This document shows, piece by piece, positions 29,030-36,251 of a stretch of 64,000 nucleotides of DNA (the stretch's first letter is position 1; every line of letters starts with the position of its first letter). Source of the stretch: Gammaproteobacteria bacterium (lineage in GTDB: Bacteria > Pseudomonadota > Gammaproteobacteria > Steroidobacterales > Steroidobacteraceae); contig CANGBB010000001.1 in NCBI GenBank assembly GCA_947452065.1, positions 543,001-607,000 on the forward strand, read 5' to 3'. The notes under the pieces are model-generated. The model ran no database searches, was not told where the DNA came from, and saw only the letters and a program-made list of their open reading frames with translations. The position numbers and the translations under genes are program-made.

Positions 29030-29455
29030 TCAGGAAAAACGGTGGCCGCGCTCGGTGCAGTATTCGAGCAGTTTGTTCAGCATCATGTTGCGCGCCCAGC
29101 ACTGCTGCAGATCGCGATCCGGGCTACCCGCCGCGGGCAGCGCCTCCACTAACCGGGCATCGTGATAGGCGCGTACCAGCATGTCAGGAACGGCCATCGG
29201 CGGACGTGCGCCGCCGGCCTCTGCCGGGAGCAGATAGGTCAGCGACAGATCGGTGGTATAGCGGGATCGATCCACGACTGACAGCCGCAGTTCGCAGTCG
29301 CCGTCTACCCGCGAAGTTGCGGTGCCTGTCAGACTCGGCGGATATCCGGCCAGGGTGGTCAGGCGCAGGTAATTGCTTTCGTAAAGCCCCATCAGCGCGA
29401 TCAGCCCTCGGGGTCGCGTGCGCCAGGAAACAAGCAGATTTGATTCGCTGATCAC
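29030..29455 (-). CDS. DUF1249 family protein (YqiB-like)
   Basis: About 141 residues. Homology to E. coli YqiB is seen in LMGLYESNYLRLTTL, the central SVVDRSRYTTDLSLTYLLP strand and PDMLVRAYHDARLVE. It ends LNKLLEYCTERGHRFS. GTG 29455 is preferred because an extended -10 (TGCTATAGT, 29462-29470 on the minus strand) ends 6 nt upstream, which also implies a leaderless mRNA. A GTG at 29482 is possible. The function is unknown; yqiB lies near cpdA in enterics. Confidence 0.8.
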   Translation of the reverse strand: MISESNLLVSWRTRPRGLIALMGLYESNYLRLTTLAGYPPSLTGTATSRVDGDCELRLSVVDRSRYTTDLSLTYLLPAEAGGARPPMAVPDMLVRAYHDARLVEALPAAGSPDRDLQQCWARNMMLNKLLEYCTERGHRFS

Positions 29456-29507
29456 GATCCGACTATAGCATGCGTGCCGCACGCTTCAGCCACGGCGCAT
29501 CCACCTA

Positions 29508-30053
29508 TCAGGCGGGCTTGACGAAGAGATGCTGGCGGTAATAACGCAACTCTCCGATGGACTCGTAGATGTCATCACGGGCCAGGTGCGAACCCTGCTT
29601 GACGAACCCGGGGCCCACCCCCGGCATCCAGCGGTGGGACAATTCCTTGAGCGTGCTGACATCAAGATTGCGGTAGTGGAAATGACGCTCCAGCTGCGGC
29701 ATGTGACGCGCTAGGAAGCGTCGATCCTGACAGATGCTGTTGCCACACATCGGTGAGCGCCCCGCCGGCACCAGCGCCGCAAGAAACTCTAGTGTGCGCC
29801 GTTCAGCCTCGGCAGTACCAATACGGGAATCGCGGACGCGCCGCAGCAGCCCACTCCCGCCATGCTGACGCTGGTTCCAGTCATCCATCCGCGCCAGCGC
29901 CGTTTCAGGCTGCCAGATGGCGAAGACAGGACCGTCTGAAATCACATTCAGGTCATTGTCGGTGACAACCGTGGCAATTTCGATGATGACGTCTTCCTCC
30001 GGCTTGAGGCCCGTCATCTCGAGATCAATCCAAATGAGGCGGTCATTGTTCAT
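29508..30053 (-). CDS. orn: Oligoribonuclease
   Basis: A DEDDh 3'-5' exoribonuclease that degrades 2-5-nt RNA and pGpG. It has 181 residues. Exo motif I is WIDLEMTGL (Asp/Glu at 10 and 12), motif II is [11 protein letters not shown] (about 104-114), and motif III is [11 protein letters not shown] (about 155-165). The sequence [10 protein letters not shown] differs slightly from the usual KKGTHLALDD but keeps the catalytic His and Asp. It is divergent from rsgA, with 19 bp between the two start codons. Confidence 0.96.
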   Translation of the reverse strand: MNNDRLIWIDLEMTGLKPEEDVIIEIATVVTDNDLNVISDGPVFAIWQPETALARMDDWNQRQHGGSGLLRRVRDSRIGTAEAERRTLEFLAALVPAGRSPMCGNSICQDRRFLARHMPQLERHFHYRNLDVSTLKELSHRWMPGVGPGFVKQGSHLARDDIYESIGELRYYRQHLFVKPA

Positions 30054-30060
30054 GTTGAGG

Positions 30061-30070
30061 CATCATAGCA
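30061..30070. promoter_or_regulatory. Shared -10 region of divergent orn and rsgA
   Basis: On the minus strand TGCTATGAT (extended -10; TATGAT at 30062-30067) ends 8 nt before the orn ATG. On the plus strand CATCAT (30061-30066) ends 6 nt before the rsgA ATG. Both -10 regions use nearly the same base pairs, so both mRNAs would be leaderless or nearly so. The plus-strand box is the weaker one. Confidence 0.4.
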
Positions 30071-30072
30071 GG

Positions 30073-31005
30073 ATGAGCCGTTCATCCATGCCGGCGGAAG
30101 CACTCCAAGAGGCACAGGTCGTCGCCGCGCACGGTCGTCACCTGTTTATCCTCGACGCTCATGGCTTGCGTCATGCCGCCCGTGTTTTTGGCCGCGGCAC
30201 CCAGGTCGTGTGCGGGGACCGAGTGACCTGCCGTCGCGACGAGCAGCACGACATCTGGCACGTCTTGGAGGCCCTCCCCCGCCGCAGCGCGATCTATCGC
30301 AGCGATGCGCAGGGCCGTCCGGAACTGGTCGCGGCCAACATCGATCTGCTGGTAGTGGTGACAGCAGCCGTGCCGGAGCCTGACTGGTTCGTTATCGATC
30401 GCTATCTGGCCGCGGCTGCCAGCGCACCGGCCAGAGCCCTGCTGGTCCACAACAAATCCGACCTGCCCAGTGATGAGCGGATGGAAGCCGAACTGGCGCA
30501 TTACCAACGGAGTGGATACCCATTGCTGCGTTGTTCCACACGAACCGGCGCAGGCCTTGAGGAGTTACGCACCGAACTGAGCCGCCACGCCTCGCTGCTG
30601 GTGGGCCAATCCGGTGTGGGAAAGTCATCACTCCTGCAGGCGCTGGTACCGGACAGCCAGGCTCGTGTTGGCGAACTGATGCGCGATCGGGATGGTCGAC
30701 ACACCACCACCGCCACATCGCTTCATGGACTGCCAGGCGGAGGCGAGCTACTCGACTCACCCGGAGTGCGCGACTTCGCACCCGCGCCGGAACGCCTGGC
30801 GCCGCCCAGTCTGGGCTTCATCGAGATCGACTCGCTGCAGCACCCCTGCCGCTTCTCGGATTGTCGTCATCTGGAAGAGCCAGGTTGTGCCGTGCGTGCC
30901 GCCGTGGAGACGGGCCAGATGACGGCCAGACGTTATGAGAGTTATCGCCGACTACGACGACTCTATGACGACCATCTGCGCCGAGTGAGGAACGCTCCGC
31001 GCTGA
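30073..31005 (+). CDS. rsgA: Ribosome small-subunit GTPase RsgA
   Basis: A circularly permuted GTPase that checks late 30S maturation. It has 310 residues. An OB-fold covers residues 1-80, followed by the permuted G motifs in the order NKSDLP (about 124), then GQSGVGKSSLLQAL (about 178-191), then LDSPGVRDF. The C-terminal zinc finger is PCRFSDCRHLEEPGC (about 258-272; three Cys and one His). ATG 30073 is chosen because the family OB-fold starts shortly after and the longer frame overlaps orn on the other strand. It converges with recR. Confidence 0.95.
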   Translation: MSRSSMPAEALQEAQVVAAHGRHLFILDAHGLRHAARVFGRGTQVVCGDRVTCRRDEQHDIWHVLEALPRRSAIYRSDAQGRPELVAANIDLLVVVTAAVPEPDWFVIDRYLAAAASAPARALLVHNKSDLPSDERMEAELAHYQRSGYPLLRCSTRTGAGLEELRTELSRHASLLVGQSGVGKSSLLQALVPDSQARVGELMRDRDGRHTTTATSLHGLPGGGELLDSPGVRDFAPAPERLAPPSLGFIEIDSLQHPCRFSDCRHLEEPGCAVRAAVETGQMTARRYESYRRLRRLYDDHLRRVRNAPR

Positions 31006-31012
31006 TCGGGAC

Positions 31013-31612
31013 TCAGCGTACGGTCAGACGACCGGCCAGCGCATGCGCCAGCGTGCCACCATCGACGTACTCAAGCTCTCCGCCAATGGGCACACCATGA
31101 GCGATGCGACTGGCACCAATACCGTAACGACGCACCAGCTGCGAGAACAGGTGTGCGGTCGCCTCGCCCTCCACAGTGGGGTTGGTGGCCAGAATCACCT
31201 CCTGCACCCCTCCTGCGGCCAGCAGCGCCTCGAATTCGCGTCCACCCAGCTCGTCCGGACCAATGCCATCGAGCGGCGAGAGATGCCCCATAAGCACGAA
31301 GTATCGCCCGCGATAACTACCGGTCTGCTCGACAGCCATGACATCAGCGGGCGACTCAACCACACAGAGCTGGGAGGCATCGCGCTGAGGATTGGCACAA
31401 ATTTCACAGACCGGGGCATCGGTCAGCATGCGACACCGCTGACAATGACCCATGGTGTCCACAGCACGGGTCAGACAAACCGCCAGTCTCTGCGCTGCGG
31501 GACGGGCATCCTGCAAGAGGTGAAAAGCCATGCGCTGTGCACTCTTGGGCCCAACGCCGGGCAGCGCGCGTAACGCCTCGATCAGATCCGCCAGTGCTGC
31601 CGCATGCTTCAC
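31013..31612 (-). CDS. recR: Recombination mediator protein RecR
   Basis: RecR works with RecO and RecF to load RecA on gapped DNA. It has 199 residues. HhH motif: [20 protein letters not shown] (about 12-31). Zinc finger: [16 protein letters not shown] (about 57-72). The Toprim domain runs from [16 protein letters not shown] through [13 protein letters not shown] to [18 protein letters not shown]. It is the last gene of dnaX-ybaB-recR, an order conserved in gammaproteobacteria. Confidence 0.97.
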   Translation of the reverse strand: MKHAAALADLIEALRALPGVGPKSAQRMAFHLLQDARPAAQRLAVCLTRAVDTMGHCQRCRMLTDAPVCEICANPQRDASQLCVVESPADVMAVEQTGSYRGRYFVLMGHLSPLDGIGPDELGGREFEALLAAGGVQEVILATNPTVEGEATAHLFSQLVRRYGIGASRIAHGVPIGGELEYVDGGTLAHALAGRLTVR

Positions 31613-31625
31613 TAGTGAGCGGCCC

Positions 31626-31949
31626 TCAGAACGGCATCTTGAAGCCTGGCGGCAACTGCATACAACCCATGAGGCTGGACATCTTGGCCTGAGTGAGCGC
31701 CTCGGCCTTCTGCACGGCGTCGTTCATTGCGGCAGCAATCAGATCTTCGAGCAGCTCGCGATCTTCGCTGGCCGCGCCAGGCTCGATCTGCACGCGCTTG
31801 ACTTCATGCCGGCCCGTGACGGTGATGCGCACCATCCCGCCGCCGGATTCACCGGTCACTTCCAGGGCTGCGATCTCGGCCTGCGCCTTCTGCATGTTGG
31901 TCTGCATGGCCTGGGCCTGCTTCATCAAATTGCCGATGTTTCCGCGCAT
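31626..31949 (-). CDS. ybaB: YbaB/EbfC family nucleoid-associated protein
   Basis: A 107-residue DNA-binding protein of the tweezer-shaped YbaB dimer family. The N-terminal helix is [20 protein letters not shown], and then come the conserved strands [20 protein letters not shown] and [18 protein letters not shown]. The Met-rich C-terminus ends PPGFKMPF. It lies 18 nt after dnaX and 13 nt before recR. Confidence 0.95.
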   Translation of the reverse strand: MRGNIGNLMKQAQAMQTNMQKAQAEIAALEVTGESGGGMVRITVTGRHEVKRVQIEPGAASEDRELLEDLIAAAMNDAVQKAEALTQAKMSSLMGCMQLPPGFKMPF

Positions 31950-31967
31950 ATCAGACTCTCCCGAAAA

Positions 31968-33581
31968 CTAGTCCTTATCCAGAGGACGAACTGAATCCGC
32001 ATGAATGGTTGCACCAAACTGCTGTTGCAAAGCCAGCACTCCCGGATCCCCCGCGAAGGCAGTGCGCGCCTCCGTCTGCTGGTTCTCCGCGTCCAGCTCG
32101 CGCTGCCGCGCCGGCGACACGGCTGGCGCAGCGGCTTTCTCGAAGGCCACGCGGACCGTCTCGCCTAGGTAGCCAGACAATGCCTGCGACAATTTGTCGA
32201 TCTGCGCTGCCGTCGCAACGCCATTCATACGCGCATCCAAGGCCAGGCGCACCACTGCGCCACTGCGACCGAGGTAGCTGCAATGCTGCGCCAATTGTTT
32301 GGCCATCCCCGACAGATCCAGCGAGGCCAGTACCGTTGGCCAATCGAGATCGCCGCCAGTGGAAGCCGCACGCGGCGTCGCGCCGGCGACAGTCGGAGCC
32401 GTTGCAGCAGCCTTGCTGCCAGCAGCGACAGGACTGGCTGCTCTGGCAACGCCGGCTCGGTTTCCAGCACCGCCCTCCGGGCCGCCCGGTACAACACCCG
32501 CCGGGCGAAACACCAGCATCCGCAACAGAGTCATACGAAAACCACTGCGGGGATCCGGCGCAAGCTGCAGGTCGCGTCGACCGAGCAATGCCGTCTGGTA
32601 GTACAGCTGGACATCCGCCGCATCAAATCGCTGAGCCAATGAACGCAGCAGCTCAACCGGATAGAGCTCATCGCCGACATACTCTGGCAAGGCCTGTACC
32701 AGTGCCACGCGCTCCAGCAGACCCGCCAGATCCACCAGCATCCGCTCGTAGTCCGGCGACCAGTCTTCCAGCGTCTGCGCGTAGGACATGAGCGGCGCGA
32801 GTTCGCCGCTCGCGAGCAATTCCGCCAGACGTTGCACCTGTTCGCGGTCAACCGTGCCGAGCATGACCCGCGCGCCGGCCTCATCCGCCCGACCACCGCC
32901 GAAGGCCAGCAACTGATCGAGCAACGAGAGGGCGTCACGGAGACTTCCATCGCCAGCCGCCGCGAGCAGCTGCAGCGCGGCCGGTTCGAAGGGCATTTGC
33001 TCAGCTTCGAGAATGAATTTCAGGCGGGCTGCAATCAGGCTGACCGACAGGTTCTTCAGATTGAACTGCAGGCAACGCGACAAAACTGTTGGCGGCAGCT
33101 TCTGTGGATCGGTGGTTGCCAGCAGAAACTTTACATGCGGCGGCGGCTCTTCGAGAGTCTTGAGCAATGCATTGAAGGAGGCCGTCGAAAGCATGTGCAC
33201 CTCGTCGATGAGGTACACCTTGAAACGGCTCTTCGCCGGGGCATAGGGAACGTTGTCGAGTAGTTCACGCGTCTCATCGACCTTGCTCTGGGACGCGGCG
33301 TCGACTTCCAGCACGTCGGGATTACGACCCGTATCGATCTCGCGGCAGGAAGAACATTCACCGCAGGGCTGACTGGTGACGCCCCGCTCGCAGTTCAGGC
33401 ATTTGGCTAGGATGCGAGCCACCGTGGTCTTGCCGACACCCCGCGTGCCGGTGAACAGGAAGGCATGATGCAATCGACCGCTGTCCAGTGCATTGCTTAA
33501 GGCCCGCAGCACGTGCTCCTGACCGGTCATCTCGGCGAAGCTGCGCGGACGCCACTTGCGGGCCAGTACGGTGTAACTCAT
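31968..33581 (-). CDS. dnaX: DNA polymerase III subunit tau (DnaX)
   Basis: The clamp-loader ATPase and polymerase organiser. It has 537 residues from ATG 33581 (MSYTVLARKWRPRSFAEM, the family N-terminus); the frame extends 16 codons further but without homology. Walker A: FTGTRGVGKTTVARILAK (about 43-60). Zinc module: CLNCERGVTSQPCGECSSC. DEVH box: VYLIDEVHMLSTASFNALLK. Sensor region: TVLSRCLQFNLK. An Ala-rich linker (about 360-410) leads to the tau-specific C-terminus. No slippery A-AAA-AAG-type site was found, so a frameshifted gamma form is not predicted. No Shine-Dalgarno is present; CACAAT ends 6 nt before the ATG. Confidence 0.96.
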   Translation of the reverse strand: MSYTVLARKWRPRSFAEMTGQEHVLRALSNALDSGRLHHAFLFTGTRGVGKTTVARILAKCLNCERGVTSQPCGECSSCREIDTGRNPDVLEVDAASQSKVDETRELLDNVPYAPAKSRFKVYLIDEVHMLSTASFNALLKTLEEPPPHVKFLLATTDPQKLPPTVLSRCLQFNLKNLSVSLIAARLKFILEAEQMPFEPAALQLLAAAGDGSLRDALSLLDQLLAFGGGRADEAGARVMLGTVDREQVQRLAELLASGELAPLMSYAQTLEDWSPDYERMLVDLAGLLERVALVQALPEYVGDELYPVELLRSLAQRFDAADVQLYYQTALLGRRDLQLAPDPRSGFRMTLLRMLVFRPAGVVPGGPEGGAGNRAGVARAASPVAAGSKAAATAPTVAGATPRAASTGGDLDWPTVLASLDLSGMAKQLAQHCSYLGRSGAVVRLALDARMNGVATAAQIDKLSQALSGYLGETVRVAFEKAAAPAVSPARQRELDAENQQTEARTAFAGDPGVLALQQQFGATIHADSVRPLDKD

Positions 33582-33599
33582 GTGCGTATTGTGCAGGAG

Positions 33600-33710
33600 G
33601 CGATCCGTGCCGGCCGAACTCCGGCGCATGCAGCAACCGTTGCCGCTGCTCCCTTCCGGGCCTGACGGGATTGGCGGCGCGGCATCGCGAAGGAACCGGC
33701 ACGGACCACC
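33600..33710 (-). ncRNA. ffs: 4.5S / signal recognition particle RNA (small bacterial SRP RNA)
   Basis: Minus strand: the universally conserved domain IV loop GTCAGGCCCGGAAGGGAGCA is present in the middle. The termini pair as GTCCGTGCCGG with CCGGCACGGAT, giving the long hairpin of a roughly 110-nt 4.5S RNA. It binds Ffh, encoded at 54626-55984. The ends are approximate by a few bases. It lies between the tRNA-Ser gene and dnaX on the same strand, a common position in gammaproteobacteria. Confidence 0.92.
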
Positions 33711-33749
33711 ATAGAAAAATAGATGCTGGCCCGAAGCGCGGTGACTGAG

Positions 33750-33841
33750 TGGCGGAGAGGGTGGGATTCGAACCCACGAACACCCGTGAAGATGTTACTG
33801 GAATTCCAGTCCAGCGCCTTCGACCACTCGGCCACCTCTCC
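33750..33841 (-). tRNA. tRNA-Ser (anticodon GGA)
   Basis: A 92-nt gene with encoded CCA (33750-33752). The acceptor stem GGAGAGG pairs with CCTCTCC, and the discriminator is G. The D-arm is followed by the anticodon stem-loop CTGGA-CTGGAAT-TCCAG, giving anticodon GGA for UCC/UCU. The long variable arm (class II) is typical of serine tRNA. The T-loop GGTTCGAATCC is intact. It begins 6 nt after the BamC-like gene and may be read from the dapA transcript. Confidence 0.96.
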
Positions 33842-33846
33842 GTATG

Positions 33847-34131
33847 TCATCCCGCTCCACTGCCGTACGTGGGCGGTCGCGACAGGCAAGGATCGGACTT
33901 GCCACGCGGCTTCTCTGGTTCTGTGAGCACGGGGACCCGGACCGCATTGCGGGTGTCCGGCAGATCCATGCCCGGCTCGACTTTCAAAGGCGGATTGTTG
34001 CTCAGGTTGGCTGGCAACTGCGGCTCGCTACAGGCTGTCTGATTGCGCAAGCCGAACCGCGAGCACGACGACACCGCAACCGCCACAACGAGCAGCGTAA
34101 CAAGGACGCGCGCATTTCGCAGCGATTTCAT
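33847..34131 (-). CDS. Small lipoprotein resembling only the N-terminal lasso of BamC
   Basis: A 94-residue lipoprotein. The start ATG 34131 overlaps the dapA stop by 4 nt. The signal peptide (RVLVTLLVVAVAV) ends in lipobox VSSC (Cys23). The mature chain is 72 residues, Pro/Asn-rich and without predicted fold. It contains NNPPLKVEPGMDLPDTRNAV, which follows the pattern of the unstructured BamC N-terminus that binds BamD (E. coli: APLAELHAPAGMILP). E. coli bamC also directly follows dapA, but encodes about 344 residues with two helix-grip domains that are absent here. Function as a minimal BamC is inferred from motif and position. Confidence 0.65.
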   Translation of the reverse strand: MKSLRNARVLVTLLVVAVAVSSCSRFGLRNQTACSEPQLPANLSNNPPLKVEPGMDLPDTRNAVRVPVLTEPEKPRGKSDPCLSRPPTYGSGAG

Positions 34132-35030
34132 GCCGCACCTGCCGTCTTTAGGCCGAAGGCCGCGGTGGCCTCGCTCAACGCCGCCCCGACGCGAGCATGG
34201 AACTCCTCGCTCAGCCATGTCAGCGGTAGGCGGATTCCCGCTTGGCATAAACCCATCTGCATGGCGGCCCACTTCACTGGTATTGGATTGGCCTCGGTGA
34301 ACAGGACCTTGTGCAGACCCGCCAGCGGCGCATCGAGCCTTGCGGCCAACGCGGCGTCACCGCGGAGCGCAGCGGCGATCATGTCGGCCATCGCGCGAGG
34401 GAAAAGATTGGCCGTCACCGAGACGACGCCGCGAGCGCCGGCCAGCACGCTTTCGCGCGCCGTGGCGTCATCGCCGGTCAGCACAGAGAAATCCTGCGGC
34501 AACAGTGCGCACAACTCACGAATCCGCTCCACGGTACCCAACGCCTCTTTGATGGCGACGATGCGAGGAAGTTTCGCCAGCCGTGCCACCGTGGCCGGCT
34601 GCATGTCCACGCCGGTGCGCCCCGGAACGTTGTACAGGATGATCGGGGTCGTGGCTGAACGGGCAACGGCAGCATAGTGCTGGTACAGGCCTTCCTGAGT
34701 GGGCTTGTTGTAGGCCGGAGTGACGACCAGCAGGCCATCAATCGGTGCCTCGCCAAGCCGACGCGCACGCTCAGCGCTGTGAACCGTGCTGCTACCACCC
34801 ATGCCTGCAATCAGGGCGACCTTGGCCGGCAGGCGGGCCTTGGCGCGCTTGAGCAACTCCAGCTGCTCCTCTTCGGTCACGGTGGGGGACTCGCCAGTGG
34901 TCCCTCCCACGATGATGCCGGCTGTGCCCGATTGGGCATGCAGGTCGATCAGACGATCCCAGGACTCGAGATCCAGGGAGCCGTCCGCCTTCATAGGCGT
35001 AATGATCGCAACCAGACTGCCGGCAAACAT
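34128..35030 (-). CDS. dapA: 4-Hydroxy-tetrahydrodipicolinate synthase
   Basis: This enzyme condenses pyruvate with aspartate semialdehyde at the lysine/DAP branch. It has 300 residues from ATG 35030, with GAGG 6 nt upstream; the longer frame to 35168 has no homology. Family segments: GSLVAIITPM, GGTTGESPTV (about 42-51), VVTPAYNKPTQEGLYQHY, YNVPGRTGVDM (catalytic Tyr) and IVAIKEALG (Schiff-base Lys, about 160). It shares the aspartate-derived pathway with thrA in this window. It is divergent from gcvR. Confidence 0.97.
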   Translation of the reverse strand: MFAGSLVAIITPMKADGSLDLESWDRLIDLHAQSGTAGIIVGGTTGESPTVTEEEQLELLKRAKARLPAKVALIAGMGGSSTVHSAERARRLGEAPIDGLLVVTPAYNKPTQEGLYQHYAAVARSATTPIILYNVPGRTGVDMQPATVARLAKLPRIVAIKEALGTVERIRELCALLPQDFSVLTGDDATARESVLAGARGVVSVTANLFPRAMADMIAAALRGDAALAARLDAPLAGLHKVLFTEANPIPVKWAAMQMGLCQAGIRLPLTWLSEEFHARVGAALSEATAAFGLKTAGAA

Positions 35031-35188
35031 GCTACCTCGGACACAGCGGCAGACCATTTGCTGCCTTGGGCGCGCGATGTTACGGGCTGGCCTCCGGCTG
35101 AAGCAAGCCCAACGCAGGGCGGGCCTCCTCGCGGCAGGCCCGAGCGCCCCTCCACGGACCCGACCCAACCCCTGTACACTGCCTCATC

Positions 35189-35764
35189 ATGACCGATGTC
35201 TCCGCCCCCACACCCGCTCCCGCACCCGCTCCAGCCCGTCAACACATCGTCGTCTCCGCTATCGGTGCCGACCGGCCCGGCCTGGTGCATGACCTGACGC
35301 GCGCCGTCGCCGAATGCGGCGGGAGCGTTGCTGAAACCCGCATGGTCACGCTGGGCAGCGAGTTCGCGATGCTGCTGCTGGTCAGTGGCAGCTGGCATGC
35401 CCTGGTGCGAATTGAGTCGGAGCTCAAGCGGGTCGGAGAGGACAAGGGATTGACGGTGCACCTGAGACGCACCGAGGCCCGGCCACCGCGCCGGGAGATG
35501 ATGCCCTACACAATCGATGTGGTCAGTGTCGACCAACCGGGCATCGTGGCGGGCCTGTCGGGCTTCTGCACCGGCCGCGGCATCGACATCGGCGAGGTCA
35601 GCTCGCGCTGCTATACCGCCGCCAACACTGGCGCGGCCATGTTCGCCGTGCAGATGGGAATCAATGTTCCGTCACGACTGAACGTTTCGCAGCTGCGGGA
35701 AGATTTCATGGAGTACTGTGACTCAATGAATCTGGATGCCATTCTGGAGCCGGTCAAATCATGA
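35189..35764 (+). CDS. gcvR: Glycine cleavage system transcriptional repressor-like ACT protein
   Basis: A 191-residue protein with two ACT domains: QHIVVSAIGADRPGLVHDL (about 19-37) and YTIDVVSVDQPGIVAGLSGF (about 108-127), the GcvR arrangement. A Pro/Ala repeat (PTPAPAPAPA) precedes the first domain. In Pseudomonas the homologue sits next to bcp and opposite dapA, as here. A TACACT -10-like box ends 8 nt before the ATG. The stop overlaps the bcp start (ATGA). The exact regulatory target has not been shown for this branch. Confidence 0.85.
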   Translation: MTDVSAPTPAPAPAPARQHIVVSAIGADRPGLVHDLTRAVAECGGSVAETRMVTLGSEFAMLLLVSGSWHALVRIESELKRVGEDKGLTVHLRRTEARPPRREMMPYTIDVVSVDQPGIVAGLSGFCTGRGIDIGEVSSRCYTAANTGAAMFAVQMGINVPSRLNVSQLREDFMEYCDSMNLDAILEPVKS

Positions 35765-36234
35765 GCCTGCCCAGTATCGGCAAAGCCGTTCCGGATTTCC
35801 GCCTCCGATCCACTGCCAAAGATGCCGAACTGTTTCGTGTCAGCGAGGCGCGCGGGAACAAGCTCGTGCTGTACTTCTACCCGCGAGACAACACTCCCGG
35901 CTGCACGCTGGAGAGTCAGGAATTCCAGCAGCTTTTGCCGCGTTTCCGCCGCGCCGGCGTCAGGGTCTGCGGCATCTCGCGTGACACACTGGCCTCGCAT
36001 CAGAAGTTCTGCACGAAATTCGGTTTCGAGTTCGAACTGCTGGCCGACGCAGACGAAAAAGTCTGCGAACTGTTTGGCGTCATGAAAGACAAGAACATGT
36101 ATGGCAAAAAAGTGCGCGGCATCGAGCGCAGTACATTTCTGATCGACGAGCGCGGAGTGCTGCGGCAGGAATGGCGTAAGGTGAAGCCCGAGGGGCACGC
36201 AGCCGAGGTGCTGGCGGCTGCCCAGAAGCTCTAG
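35761..36234 (+). CDS. bcp: Thioredoxin-dependent peroxiredoxin, BCP/PrxQ family
   Basis: A 157-residue cytosolic thiol peroxidase. The peroxidatic Cys48 lies in YFYPRDNTPGCTLESQEF. The position five residues later, where classical BCP carries the resolving Cys, is Gln53. Other cysteines (in GVRVCGIS, HQKFCTKF and EKVCELFG) may replace it, or the enzyme may be of the 1-Cys type. The C-terminal half (KNMYGKKVRGIERSTFLIDE) is well conserved. Translation is coupled to gcvR by a 4-nt overlap. Confidence 0.93.
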   Translation: MSLPSIGKAVPDFRLRSTAKDAELFRVSEARGNKLVLYFYPRDNTPGCTLESQEFQQLLPRFRRAGVRVCGISRDTLASHQKFCTKFGFEFELLADADEKVCELFGVMKDKNMYGKKVRGIERSTFLIDERGVLRQEWRKVKPEGHAAEVLAAAQKL

Positions 36235-36251
36235 GCAGAAGAACCATCGGC

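Noticed and set aside
31968..33581. Programmed -1 frameshift site in dnaX for a gamma subunit
   Set aside because: I looked for a run such as A-AAA-AAG on the minus strand in the linker region and found none.
35121..35141. Inverted repeat GGGCCT/AGGCCC between dapA and gcvR
   Set aside because: Only 6 bp per arm in very GC-rich DNA, where such repeats arise by chance; no promoter element is aligned with it.
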